NCBI RefSeq assembly: GCF_036669915.1
Contig: NC_089322.1
Coordinates: forward strand, 16,360,219-16,424,218
Length of the DNA: 64,000 bases
Direction of reading: 5' to 3'
Origin: Pocillopora verrucosa
Lineage: Eukaryota > Cnidaria > Anthozoa > Scleractinia > Pocilloporidae
In this document: positions 42,715-54,375 of the stretch, in pieces
Position numbering within the stretch: position 1 is the stretch's first letter
Layout: the number at the start of each line of letters is the position of its first letter
Program-made: the position numbers and the translations under genes
Notes under the pieces: model-generated
Databases searched by the model: none
Told to the model about the DNA's origin: nothing
Seen by the model: the letters and a program-made list of their open reading frames with translations, nothing else

Positions 42715-43281
42715 CAGTTGAAGGAGTGATAAGAGAAAAGCCTCAAGGCTATTTTTGGGCAGAACATCAACTTCCCTTTTTTTTGTGAGGTAATACAAAA
42801 CAATTTGGAAGGAGAATCTTGTAGTTCATCACAAGTCACGTAAGGCTTTTTTTCCCTCCACCTCTTCAATTTTGCTTGTGCAGTTAGTGAAGGTTAAGGT
42901 GAATTGTATCCTATAAGACATTCTCACATTATTTTAGGGTAATGTTTGACAGATTGTGACATCCCAGAATTGCTTGTCTGTCAAGACCAGTCTGTGTCAG
43001 GTCTAGATGTGTTCTATACATATTTAACATAGTTACATATTTTGGGGCTCTTATCTGTGAACTGCACCTAAACCTACTCAATGACTCAATTCTTATTCAG
43101 TGCCACATGTAAACAATCTTTTTTTCATTTCTGTGACATGTCCTGTATTTTGTGTATCAGAAAGAAGAATTTAATTGTAATGATAGTGGGTAAGTGCTGT
43201 TGTTTGTTTTTAATTTTTAGCTGCTTAAGCCTCCTACATGTGACTGGTGGTGCGTTAAATAGCTTTTTGTGATGCTTTCAG

Positions 43282-43381
43282 TGCTACACTCCCACAAAAA
43301 AAGGGCAGCATCTCCATCTGTACCAACACCCCATACTCATGACCCCCTCCAAGGACTCTGCCTAAAGAAGCTGCACCCGAG
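43282..43381 (+). pseudogene. FHA-RING gene (U5), candidate exon 7, out of frame
   Basis: CTTTCAG/TGCTACAC to CCCGAG/GTAAGT, 100 nt against 102 in U3. SPSVPTPHTHD and LPKEAAPE are readable in different frames. The shared frame break between SVPTP and PKEAAP occurs in both modules. Confidence 0.4.
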
Positions 43382-43454
43382 GTAAGTCTGGACAAGCTGT
43401 GAATTCATCAGATAGGAAATTTTAGGAACAAACAAGAAAGTTAAGTATAAGATG

Positions 43455-43680
43455 GCTGCTTAACCTGTTGTTCCTTTAAGAGTGACTAGCATGTAATTTC
43501 TCCTTTCAATATCACCCCAGAATCAAACATTAAGGCTATGAGAAAAAAAGGAAATTATTGTAAACTAAATAACCCCTCTTGATTGTTAATCAAATTCTCC
43601 TTGTCAGCTCCTTGGGAAACGTTTAAAGAACAGTTGGGGGAATATGCATACTGATGTTAGGGAGTAAGGGGTTAAAGGTC
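43455..43680. mobile_element. MITE-like dispersed repeat
   Basis: TAAGAGTGACTAGCATGTAA, CTCCTTGTCAGCTCCTTGGG, GGGAGTAAGGGGTTAAAGG; orthologous to the U3 copy at 26795. Confidence 0.6.
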
Positions 43681-44171
43681 TAGAGCTCTGGGTTCAAGAC
43701 CTGGACAAGTCATTGTGTCGTGTTCTAGGGTGAGACAGTTAACTATCAGAGTGCTCCTCTTCACACGCGATTATAAATGGGTACTGCTGTCAAGGAAACC
43801 TGATGAAATGCAAGGATGGTAACCTGCAATGGACTGATATCCCACCTAGGGGGTAGGGTTGTAAAACCAAACCCAAGAAATCTCAAAGACCAACCAGATG
43901 AAAAGAAAATAGCATGAGCAGCTAATGAAAACTGATAGTGAAAGCAAACAAACTGGCTGAAGCATGGGAAAATGCGGGTAATCAAGTCACACTTGGTTGG
44001 AATTTTGAGTCTGATTGGTTCAGAAAGAGATGCAAGCTTTCTTGACCAATCACAGAGCAAAGTGAGTTAAAACCAAAGCAATCTCAGATTACCTTCAACA
44101 TTCCATTAATAATTGCTTGAAAACGATGAACATGTTGAAAAGGTTGTTAATTAATTTGTTACATTTTACAG

Positions 44172-44243
44172 GTCAGAGCTGGAGCAGAGCCTGGGAATCT
44201 TGCTGTTGGTGACCCAGAAGTGGTTGAAGTGGGGCTTGCTCAG
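44172..44243 (+). pseudogene. FHA-RING gene (U5), exon 8, shortened
   Basis: TTTTACAG/GTCAGAGC to CTCAG/GTACCC, 72 nt, open: VRAGAEPGNLAVGDPEVVEV then GLAQ. It lacks the PAMFSIP codons of U3 by an in-frame 15-bp deletion. Confidence 0.55.
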
Positions 44244-44366
44244 GTACCCTTCTAACACTTTTTCCTCTGGGGCTAGTGATTATTTATCATGGTGGGGGTA
44301 GATAGGGTTGGAGGATTTTGGTTGTGTCTCAACGAAATTTATCTGATCCCTCCATAAGGTTTTGCA

Positions 44367-46150
44367 GTATTTTTATGATCCTCCTTCTCATTCACAGTCA
44401 ATTTTCTATAGTCCCCTTTAATACTCTGTTGGTGACAGTAGATTTCCCCCACTATAACCCCCCCACCTCCCCCCTGATATTTTTATGATCCTCCTTCTCA
44501 TTCACAGTCAATTTTCTATTGTTCCCTTTAATACTCTGTTGGTGACAGTAGATTTCCCCCACTATAACCCCCTGGCCTCCCCCCTGTGATATTTTTATGA
44601 TCCCCCTTCTCATTCACAGTCAATTTTCTATATTCCCCTTTAATACTCTGTTGGTGACAGTAGAATTCCCCCACTATAACCCCCTGGCCTCCCCCCTGTG
44701 ATATTTTTATGATCCTCCTTCTCATTCACAGTCAATTTTCTATTGTTCCCTTTAATACTCTGTTGGTGACAGTAGATTTCCCCCACTATAACCCCCTGGC
44801 CTCCCCCCTGTGATATTTTTATGATCCCCCTTCTCATTTGCAGTCAATTTTCTATATTCCCCTTTAATACTCTGTTGGTGACAGTAGATTTCCCCCACTA
44901 TAACCCCCTGGCCTCCCCCATGATATTTTTATGATCCTCCTTCTCATTCACAGTCAATCTTCTATAGTTCCCTTAAATACTCTGTTGGTGACAGTAGATT
45001 TCCCCCACTATAACCCCCTGGCCTCCCCCCTGTGATATTTTTATGATCCTCCTTCTCATTCACAGTCAATCTTCTATAGTTCCCTTTAATACTCTGTTGG
45101 TGACAGTAGATTTCCCCCACTATAACCCCCCCGCCTCCCCCCTGTGATATTTTTATGATCCCCCTTCTCATTCACAGTCAATCTTCTATAGTCCCCTTTA
45201 ATACTCTGTTGGTGACAGTAGATTTCCCCCACTATAACCCCCTGGCCTCCCCCCTGTGATATTTTTATGATCCCCCTTCTCATTTGCAGTCAATTTTCTA
45301 TATTCCCCTTTAATACTCTGTTGGTGACAGTAGATTTCCCCCACTATAACCCCCTGGCCTCCCCCCTGTGATATTTTTATGATCCTCCTTCTCATTCACA
45401 GTCAATTTTCTATAGTCCCCTTTAATACTCTGTTGGTGACAGTAGATTTCCCCCACTATAACCCCCTGGCCTCCCCCCTGATATTTTAATGATCCTCCTT
45501 CTCATTCACAGTCAATTTTCTATATTCCCCTTTAATACTCTGTTGGTGACAGTAGATTTCCCCCACTATAACCCCCTGGCCTCCCCCCTGTGATATTTTT
45601 ATGATCCCCCTCTTCATTTGCAATCAATTTTCTATATTCCCCTTTAATACTCTGTTGGTGACAGTAGATTTCCCCCACTATAACCCCCTGGCCTCCCCCC
45701 TGTGATATTTTTATGATCCCCCTTCTCATTCACAGTCAATTTTCTATAGTCCCCTTTAATACTCGGTTGGTGACAGTAGATTTCCCCCGCTATAACCCCC
45801 TGGCCTCCCCCCTGTGATATTTTTATGATCCTCCTTCTCATTCACAGTCAATTTTCTATAGTCCCCTTTAATACTCTGTTGGTGACAGTAGATTTCCCCC
45901 ACTATAACCCCCCCGCCTCCCCCCTTTAATACTCTGTTGGTGACAGTAGATTTCCCCCGCTATAACCCCCTGGACTCCCCCCTGTGATATTTTTATGATC
46001 CTCCTTCTCATTCACAGTCAATTTTCTATAGTCCCCTTTAATACTCTGTTGGTGACAGTAGATTTCCCCCACTATAACCCCTGGCCTCCCCCCATGCAAT
46101 ATTTTTATGATCCCCCTTCTCACTAGTAGTCAATTTTCTATAGTCCCCCT
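44367..46150. repeat. 112-bp minisatellite, about 16 units, containing exon-9 sequence
   Basis: Unit: ATTTTTATGATCCTCCTTCT, CATTCACAGTCAATTTTCTA, TAGTCCCCTTTAATACTCTG, TTGGTGACAGTAGATTTCCC, CCACTATAACCCCC, TGGCCTCCCCCCTGTG. Starts recur near 44367, 44477, 44587, 44699, 44811, 44921, 45035, 45145, 45257 and so on to 46097, mostly 112 bp apart with 110-bp variants; one unit near 45927 is partial. Degenerate units continue to 46480 after a repeat of the flank (46185-46290 copies 44260-44366). U3 has a single copy split between 27710-27760 and 27919-27965. About 65-residue - strand frames here are by-products. Confidence 0.93.
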
Positions 46151-46489
46151 CGATACTCTGTCGGCGAATGCTGATTCCCCCCCTTTTTCCTCTGGGGCTG
46201 GTGATTATTTATCATGGTGGGGGTAGATAGGGTTGGAGGATTTTGGTTGTGTCTCAATGAAATTTACCTGATCTCTCCATAAGGTTTTGCAATATTTCTA
46301 TGATTCCCCTTCTCTGTTGGCGAATGCTGATTCCCCCCACTATAACCCCAGCCCCCCCCCCCCCCCCCCATGCAATATTTCTATGATCCCCCTTCTCATT
46401 AGCAGTCAATTTTCTATAGTCCCCTTTAATACTCTGTTGGCGAATGCTGATTCCCCCCACTATAACCCCTCCTATCGATAAATAGTGAT

Positions 46490-48166
46490 TTTCCTTTTCC
46501 CAAACTTAATCTCACTGAAAGCGCTGCTTCTGTTACTTTGCATTTAGGAAGGGTAGAAATATAGCGTTTGCCTTTCAAAGTCTGTTCAGGTGGAGATGGT
46601 AAGGGGAAGAAATTGCGCATGACCGGTTTGTGTCACGCGAAAAGCGCGCGGGCTGCGTGAAAAAAGCGAAGTGCCCATAGAAATACTAGGGTTTTAGATT
46701 CTGTTATTCACAGACTTTGTATTTTATCTTCAATCATTGTTCAGAGCGCGAGAGAAGGAAAGAGCTGCAGGGTATTTAAAGAACACGAATTTTATGCGAA
46801 CAGTTATGGACAGAAGGCGAGACCACACCAGCCTCATCCTCTGTTAGGCTGTCACCGAGCGCTTGAAAAGAGAAAAGCTTAGTTAAGAAGGTGACTCCTT
46901 CATCTCCTCTCAATTGAGTCCCTTTTTTTCAGCCATTATCCCTTCCCCCCATTCTCGCACTCCGTTTACATTTGTTGAACCGGAAGGCTGATGTTTGACA
47001 GTTGCATGGTCACAAGAATGAACTGAAAATAGTGTGGCTGCGAATAACTGCAGCCAAGCGGTTTTTTCCCTTTTGGGCGAAGTCCGTTGCGCGAGTTAAA
47101 AGAAAAAAAATCAGAGCTGAAAAAAGAGAAGATGTTCACGCGCCGCTCTGAGCCCTGGGAGTGAGCATTAACAATTTTTTCTTCACTGACTTTTTTCGAC
47201 TCGCGTAACGGACTTTGCCGAAAAGGAGGGACTGCCCGTAGACTTCGCTGGTTACGCTAAATAAATGCTGTAGTTTGGTTTGAAATGTTCATACAGGTTT
47301 GAACTAGTTTAAGGTCTCTAAACTCAAATAAAACAGAGCCGGCGCCAATTTTTTAAAAAGAGTTAATCATTAACACTTTGACCGAACGCTGTCAATGTGA
47401 TATTTGTTACGTATTGTTCACCTTTTTCGTCTCGAGACAGAATCATTAGCCAGATTTTAGCAGTTTAAAAAAGCGAGAATATAAATCAGTGTATTATTAA
47501 AACTTTGCCCTACTATCTTTTATTTTTAAAATGGTAGGGACGCAGTTCCCCTGACATTGATCCTAGTCCACGATCCGCACCAAATGCAATACGGAAGCGA
47601 TTCAAAATAAGTTACAACCTTTAGAAGCTAGTTTCCGTCCTCATAAGAATGCAGATTTTCCCTTTCCGTTAGTCTCTCGTGACAGCACATGAAAACTAGA
47701 CAACTGTTTATGGTTACTCTCTCACGCTTCCTCAGAAACACTGAAATCCAAAACTGAAGCTATCAAATACCGCACTAGAGAACACGAGATCTCTTCTTAA
47801 GAGGTCCGATTCGCTACCTTTAATAGAACACTGTTTATTTTTCTTGTGGAGTAAAACAAGGTTTGCTTAATCCTAAACTCACTAAACGGCGCTAAATGTT
47901 GCAATGATAAAATGAGGTAGATGGTTTATTTCCAAACCTTCGTAGCATGTTGTTCTTCGTGATACAGTGGCTAGAGCGACACATTCGGTCTACAGAACGA
48001 AGACATTCGGTTAAAAAAATTGCAATGTCACTCCGTCAATCACTGCGCGAAGATCACGCAATCCTACAGAGATCTAATTCGCTGCTTTAAATAGAATTCT
48101 AATCCAAGTCAGTTTCTCGGAACCTCAAACAAAACAGGGCTGTGTTTCTCTGTACAATTCGTGATC
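46490..48166. other. Upstream region of TRIM-D
   Basis: Module spacer. It contains a GC-rich patch at 46620 (CACGCGAAAAGCGCGCGGGC) and a 22-bp inverted repeat, 47075-47096 against 47199-47220 (GGGCGAAGTCCGTTGCGCGA), not seen as a pair in U4. From 47540 it matches the leader found before TRIM-B and TRIM-C (TTCCAAACCTTCGTAGCATG, TTCGCTGCTTTAAATAG), so the promoter or 5' UTR probably lies within the last 650 bp. Confidence 0.45.
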
Positions 48167-50370
48167 ATGGAGTCACTTCTGAAAAACCTCAAAGAGCATG
48201 TAACATGTTCGATTTGTTCGGATACTTACACGAAACCGAAGACCATTGCTTGTCTTCATACGTTCTGTTGTGAATGCCTAGAGAGACATGCACTAGCGAG
48301 ACAAAACCAAGGTGTTTATCCATGCCCTGTGTGTCAGGCACAAATTCGCATCCCTGAAGGAAATCACTTTGATGATCTGCCAAGCAGTTTTCTGCACAAC
48401 AGTTTGTTGAGTCTTCTTGCTGTTCGACGCGGTGGCGAAGGAAGCGAGATCAGCTGTAGTACATGCCAGAAGAAGAGCGCTGAGATCAACTACTGTTTTG
48501 ATTGTGAGAAGTTTATGTGCCCCGACTGTGTGAAAGCACACGAAGTGTTTCGAGAAACTATGTTTGAGGGACACAAAGTCACACCAGTGCAAAAGTTTCA
48601 AGCTACAGACTACGAGGCTTTGTTCAAACGGCAGTCATTTTGCTCAGAGAATTACCACAAAAAAGATGTGATTCGTTTTTATTGCGTGGACTGTCAGAGG
48701 TGTATATGTCAAGTTTGCATTGTCACAGATCACAAAAGCCACGACGTTGTTCCGCTTGAAAAGGCAGCGGACGATGAAAAAGCAAACATCATTGCCAGAG
48801 TACAGCTGGTCAAAGGGAAGAAAGAGGCTTGCCGAGGTGTTATTCGTGAATTTGAGAAGACGGAACTTGAGTTGGAAACGAACATTACCACAGCTAAACG
48901 CCAAGTCTCTCAAGTAACCGAACAGATGATGGGAAAGCTTCGTCAACTGGAGCGTGAAGCCATTTCTGCCCTCGAGAAGACTCGCGTGTCAAGGATGGAG
49001 AAATTACATTCTGGAAAAGCATTGGTTGTCTCTTTGGAAAAGCAACTTGACCAAGCATTTGAGTTCAGTAACAACCTGGTTGAAAGAGGCTCAAGTTCAG
49101 ACATAATGCAAAACAAGAAAAATGTAGAAGAACGAACCGAAGACCTCATCGAGACCACAATGCCTGTACTTCTGGTTAACTCGAGTGTGGAGTTTGTGTC
49201 GACATGTGAACCAGAGAGTTTGAGTCTGGGATTTACGAAATTCGGCGAAACAGATGTGCAAGGATCGACCGTTGAAGGACTGGATCAGAATTTTCAAGCT
49301 GGTATAGAGGCAGAGCTACTAATTTGTCCCAAAACAAGCGAAGGAGAAATCAGAAACACTCGGCACACAGATCGTGTTGAAATACACTTGGACCCTGCGG
49401 ATCAGGTGAGGAGTTTGGCGACGAGTGAGAAAGAAGATGGAAATTTCCAAGCAAAATTTGTAGCGAAAGTACCAGGTACTTATAAAATGAAAGTGAAGAT
49501 AAATGGACAGAAACTTGCCAAGAGTCCATTTTCTATTCTGGTAAAAGTACGAGAGTTAAATGTTGTAGGCAAGTTGGACTTTCAGAGAGAAATGCTCCAA
49601 GGTCCTGCCGGCATTGCAGTGAACAGTTATGGTGTTACTGCTGTGGCTGATCTTAAAGGTCACTGTATCCTGGTATTTGATGATACAGGAAAATTTGTGC
49701 GAAAACTAGGTTCTTATGGAGACAAGGATGGACAACTAAACACACCAATAGGCGTCACATTCCTAAACGATGATGAGATTCTGGTGGCAGATGAATGTAA
49801 TCACCGAATACAGCAGTTGAATGTACATACAGGGAACTTTGTGAAAAGCTTTGAAAAAAGGGAAGTGGAGATGGAGAGTTAAAGAATCCTGCAAGTGTTT
49901 GTGTTACAAGTGATGGACGTTTCATCGTTGTAGCGGAGTACGAGAACAGCAGGATTAAGGTTTTTACAATGGACGGTGAACCTGTGTTTAAGTTTGGAGA
50001 CAGCGGTCCTGAAAGACTAGATCATCCTCTCAGCTGCGTTTGTTATGAGGAAAAGTTCGTTGTAACTGATCTCTATAATAACTGCGTGGAAGTGTTTGAT
50101 GAGAAAGGACAGTTTTTGTACAAGTTTGGAGAAAAAGGAAACGGTGATGGACAGTTGAATCAGCCGTTTGGCATATGTGTTGACAAACATAACGTTTTCT
50201 TATGTGAGAGGGGGAATAATCGCATTCAACAGTTTACGTTGGAAGGAACTTTCATTGGAAAGACAAATACTAATATTCAATTTAAAGCGCCTTGGAGTGT
50301 TACCCCAATGCTAGATGATCGGATTTTGGTCACAGACTTCAAAGGGAAAGAAGTTTACATTCTGAATTGA
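48167..50370 (+). pseudogene. TRIM-D: full-length intronless TRIM-NHL gene with one missing base
   Basis: ATG at 48167. RING with all C3HC4 ligands (C14, C17, C29, H31, C34, C37, C53, C56). B-box 1 from C97 (CSTCQKKSAEINYCFDC, CPDCVKAH). B-box 2 about 156-205 (SFCSENYH, YCVDCQRCICQVCIVTDH). Coiled coil about 205-330. Filamin repeat about 355-480 (EAELLICPKTSEGEIRNTRH to SPFSILVK). Then six NHL blades to EVYILN, TGA. This is the TRIM2/TRIM3/TRIM71 architecture: ubiquitin ligases and/or RNA-binding repressors. Near 49853 AGCTTTGAAAAAAGGG lacks one G of the AGCTTTGGAAAAAAGGG in TRIM-B, stopping the frame at 49882 in blade 3; blades 3-6 continue open in the other frame. Total about 734 residues if the base were present. 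Either a very recent pseudogene or a sequencing error in a live gene. Confidence 0.92.
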
Positions 50371-52158
50371 ATGCCCAATTTTGAAAGTAAAAATTAATTC
50401 TTGACAGGCAAACCTTTTGTGGATATTTTCAAGTTTTATTATTTTGTTAATTCATTTTGTTAATCACAAGTTTAAGAAAGCAACTAATCATCGGTTATAC
50501 ATTATGTGTCTGTAATTGCATGGGCCCAAGGGCTCTTGCAATGACTTGCTTATCACTGAAAAGGCAATATTTTTTAGGAAATTGCAATTTCCCACAATGT
50601 CCTAGCATTTAAGCCCTTTCGTTGCTGTCACAAATGTCAAAACAAGCATAACTGACCAAAGGACTCAATGAACATTTTATTCTCAAAATACAGGTAACAT
50701 TGTTACATGGCTTCATTTAGATAAATTACAATCAATAAATCATTGCAGCAAACAACAAAAAGGCTTAACCCTTTAACTCCCATGACTCACCAAGACAGAA
50801 TTTCTCCTTACAATATCAATACAAAATCAAGAAGACATGTGATGAGAACCAAGAAAAGTATCAATTAGGCGATCATTAGTTGATCCAATATCAAATTCTC
50901 AGAAGTAACATCAGAAGAATTGTATAGCAGACAGTCAGGATAATTACTAATGACATATTGGGAGTTAAAGGGTTAATCAGCATCAAGTAATTGTGCCCTC
51001 TTAATTATTAAAAATGCTGTGGTGATTAAGAAAAAATGCCCTCTGTCTCAGCCAGTCAGCATTCAGTAATTTTGCCCCACATCTGATAACATAAAAAAAC
51101 AACATTGACTCTCCAAAATGCACCATAACTGCACATGCATATGATACACACTGTCCACTTTCACAAGCATGATGTGTCTACTCTACTATTCAATAATTTT
51201 TATGCAATTACAAGTATGTTGCCTGCACTGTCTTATTGGCACTCAAATAAGCTGGTGATAACCAAACATGTGGGAGAATTTGTTTTAGTTTTGATTAAAT
51301 TGATTTCAAATGTGATTAAGCTTTTTAATTGTTAAAGACTTTGGAGTGTTGTAAAGGCAAAATATACATTTTTGCAAATAACTGTACAGTGGCACTGATT
51401 AGTGTTAATTGGTGTTGATAACTTTTACATGTCAACTTTACATTTTTTTAGCAAGAAGACTTTTTCATGAGCATATTTTGGAAGACTTTTAGTTAAGTTT
51501 GATAATAGCAACTTGGTCATCAGATGGATCATGCTTTTATTTAGAATTTTTAAATTATCACTTTTGGATAGAAGCTTGCATGATTACGCTGTAAACAATT
51601 AAACAATTTCATAGTGCTCGGTAGCTTTTGGAGGAATTGCATGTGAAATGTGATCAGAAACTGTTTATAGACTGAGGAGTCTTGGATGCATCAAGTTATT
51701 ACTCTTTAGATATTTTATGCATGCAGGAGTTTTCATGAACAAGTTCCTTAAGTATTATGAAAATGTAAATTGATTGAATGAATTACTGATATTATAGGAA
51801 TTTTTCCACTGTATTCATGAACTGTTCTACAGTGCTTATCCTTTAGGTTCGTATAGCATAGACCATTGTTAAAACAAATATCCTACTAAATACATTGTGA
51901 ATAGATTTACTTGGTTGTTTTGCAAATGTGTGTTACTGTGCAACAAGAATGCTTGCATGAGTAATAGATCGATTCTTTTTTGTTGTACTAAAAACTCTTC
52001 TTTGGATGAAGTAGGCTAGTTAGGACTATTTTTTGACTTTGATTGTATCAGTTGATGGCTAGGATGTAATGTTTGCAAGACCCCCCTCCCACCTTACTTG
52101 GTTCAGTTTAAATGCCAAGTTAACCAAGGTGTTTTCTTGTAAATTTTTCATTCTTCAG
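50371..52158. other. Non-coding flank between TRIM-D and POC1 exons
   Basis: Aligns with 15090-16495 and 33933-35384, with an extra MITE (50765-50976). No gene seen. Confidence 0.5.
50765..50976. mobile_element. 212-bp MITE with TTAACCCTTTAACTCCCA ends
   Basis: The left end TTAACCCTTTAACTCCCATG is mirrored by ATTGGGAGTTAAAGGGTTAA at the right. The interior resembles the other MITE family only in AATTTCTCCTTACAATATC. TTAA at both ends may be target sequence or part of the TIR. Confidence 0.85.
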
Positions 52159-52329
52159 AGAAAGAGAAAATTAGATGAAGTAACAGGGAGGACTGGGGAG
52201 GCTGATGGCTTAGGAGGCATTCCGGCTACTCGGCTTCCCCTTACCACACCCCTGGAAAAAAGAGATATTCCTCTACAACTGAGCATGACACTGGAGTACA
52301 TTGTTGGCCAGCTGGATGTGCTCACACAG
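52159..52329 (+). pseudogene. POC1 penultimate exon (copy f), intact
   Basis: TTCTTCAG/AGAAAGAG to ACACAG/GTTTGT, 171 nt, no stop: RKRKLDEVTGRTGEADGLGG, IPLQLSMTLEYIVGQLDVLT, Q. This is the clearest match to the POC1 motif TLEHIVGQLDVLTQ, and both splice sites are good. Its partner exon is broken at 52705. Confidence 0.72.
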
Positions 52330-52656
52330 GTTTGTTGTGGAAACATTTCTGAACAGGGAAGTATTTTAGAAATCAAGAGCCATGGGGTGGGGATGCACTT
52401 CTCCTAATGACCCCATCCACCTGGTAAAAGGAACACCTGATCACAAGATAAGGTTCATTTCTGAAACAGCAGTTTGAAAAAAGGTCATGAACAGTCTCAT
52501 ATGATTTCTTTTTGTTGTACAGTGACAAGGCAAACATTTTGTCCAATGTGGAGATGAATTAACTTGGGCTTGGACACAATAATATTTGATTTTTTAAAGA
52601 CATTTTTCAGTGTAGGGGAAAGATTGTCATATTTATCGAGCCACTTTTTCTTGCAG

Positions 52657-52770
52657 ACAGCTTCAATTTTGGAACAAAGGCTAATGATGACTGAGAATAA
52701 ACTGTGAGAATGCTTGGATAACCAACAGAAAATCACTCTTCAGATCAGACCTAATGAGAAGCGCAATACA
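52657..52770 (+). pseudogene. POC1 last exon (copy f), CGA to TGA stop
   Basis: TTCTTGCAG acceptor, phase 0: TASILEQRLMMTENKL and then TGA where other copies have CGA (Arg), cutting off ECLDNQQKITLQIRPNE. Seventeen codons of the 35-42 remain. Confidence 0.72.
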
Positions 52771-52899
52771 GCATCAGTATCTAGAGACCATCATTAGTCA
52801 TGTTCAGAATCTGTTAAGAATATTCCTTGTATGGTAGTGTTGTAAACTGTAAAATAAATTTACAATTGAGTGTCAAAAGTGGTCATGGATTGCATTGGT

Positions 52900-53400
52900 T
52901 TATCTCAACTTTAGTCTGTTATTGGTTTAGAAAGCCTATGCTGCCCTCTTGACCAATTAGGTGGGCCATTTGTGTATTTCCAGCGCTTCGGGCTCCGCCA
53001 GTTTTTCTTTGAGTTGTCTTTGGCCTTTTGTTATGTTTCTTTTGTTAGAACAGTTTCCAACTGAGTACCAAAAGTGATGCTGGATTGCTTTGGTTTTGCT
53101 TTACTTCATTGTGTGATTGGTCCAGAAAACTTGTGTTACAATCTCAACCAAGGAAATTTAAAACTAAAATCAATCATGACCTGGTCATTGGTGTTTTTCC
53201 ATGTTTTTAAAGGAGGTTGTCTGTTTTTACTCTGAGTTCTCTTTGGCTAATAATTAAGGTAACCTTTTGTTCTGAATGGCAGTTGTGATTACTTTGGTTT
53301 GGGTTTTTTGATACTCAATTGAAAAGTGCTCGATGATTGGCAGTTGTGATCACTTTGGATTGGGTTGTAGGACACTCAGTTGAAATGCACCCTTTGAGAA
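52900..53400 (+). promoter_or_regulatory. Decayed CCAAT / E2F-like block (U5/U6)
   Basis: Same layout as 28730-29230, but the E2F-like site has become TTTTTCCATG (about 53195) and one CCAAT has become CCAAGG (53148). It precedes a module whose FHA gene is almost entirely deleted, consistent with relaxed constraint. Confidence 0.4.
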
Positions 53401-53489
53401 TAAAGTGTTTTATATCCAGATGTACATATCATATAAAGTTACTAGGGCACCTAGTAAACCTGCCTTCTGTGTAGAAAGGGCTTATCTAG

Positions 53490-53888
53490 AATTATTATGT
53501 ATTATTTTTTACATCAAACTTTCAAAAGGCCAAACAATGACGGCATTAGGGGGCAAAATGTCTTATTTGGTGTGTACACTGTTTGAACAGACTGGGTTCC
53601 GAAACGGAGTGGGCTTAGATCATAGAAAGATGCAGAAATAAACAACAACCTTATGCTCTTTTGCCTCCTTAGTGGATACTATTTTGTCTGTAACACTTAG
53701 GCAGGATCAAGATCAAACCCTAGTTTTGTATTACTGATTTTGCTTCAAGATTATCATCTTTCTGCTAAGGGTCAAAAAAAAAATTTTCGCTTAAGGCGTA
53801 AGGCCATCTTTATACATTTAGTTCATGGACCTGTTTCCTGAAAGTACCAGTAACTTAAAGGGCCCCAAATCATATTTTAAAGTTAATA
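53490..53888 (+). pseudogene. FHA-RING gene remnant (U6 stub)
   Basis: Matches the FHA 5' flank (CAATGACGGCATTAGG, TGTACACTGTTTGAACAGAC, at about 53535-53605), then jumps to intron 1 (TAGAAAGATGCAGAAATAAAC, 53850 AGTAACTTAAAGGGCC). No coding left; the rest of the module is replaced by repeats. Confidence 0.6.
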
Positions 53889-54375
53889 TACTAAAATAGT
53901 GCCTATTTTATATCTATTTTTTAAACAATTTTTTCCTTATTTTCCAGACTATTTTAAAATTATTTTAAAACTATTTTAAACCTATTATTCTGAAACAAAA
54001 AATGGTAAAAAAATAGTCTGGTTGGCAAGGCATAACTACTGTATAGATAACTTTAAAATAGCTTTAAATGGAGAAAAAGGGGAATGCAATTTGATGATAA
54101 AATAGGATTAAAATAGCATTAATGAAACATTAGTTAGAAAAGAAAATAGACATAAAATAGAGAAAAAATACAAAAAATTGGGAAAAATAGGATATAAATA
54201 CCTACATTTAAAATAGGTTTAAAATATACATAAAATAGGAATAAAGGAGGAAAAAATAGGAATAAATATATAAAATAGTTATAAGAGACATAAAATAGAC
54301 ATAAAACAGGGATAAAATAGGAAAAAAACTTGAAAAAATAGGATAAAAATACACTTATAATAGGTTTAAAGTAGA
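53889..54375. repeat. Degenerate AAAATAG-rich tract
   Basis: Starts with CTATTTTA forms (53890-54000) and passes to TAAAATAG forms (ATAAAATAGACATAAAAT). Compare 4205-4690 and 58785-59310. Confidence 0.8.

Noticed and set aside
44528-46123. Repeated - strand 65-residue open frames (MRRGIIKISQGGG..) as a protein repeat family
   Set aside because: They are translations of the 112-bp minisatellite, which is not a multiple of three, so each frame dies within two units.
44367-46150. CRISPR-like array
   Set aside because: Units are contiguous with no unique spacers, and the genome is eukaryotic.
48189-49297. Antisense open frames over TRIM-D
   Set aside because: Shadows of the coding strand; they break in the other TRIM copies.
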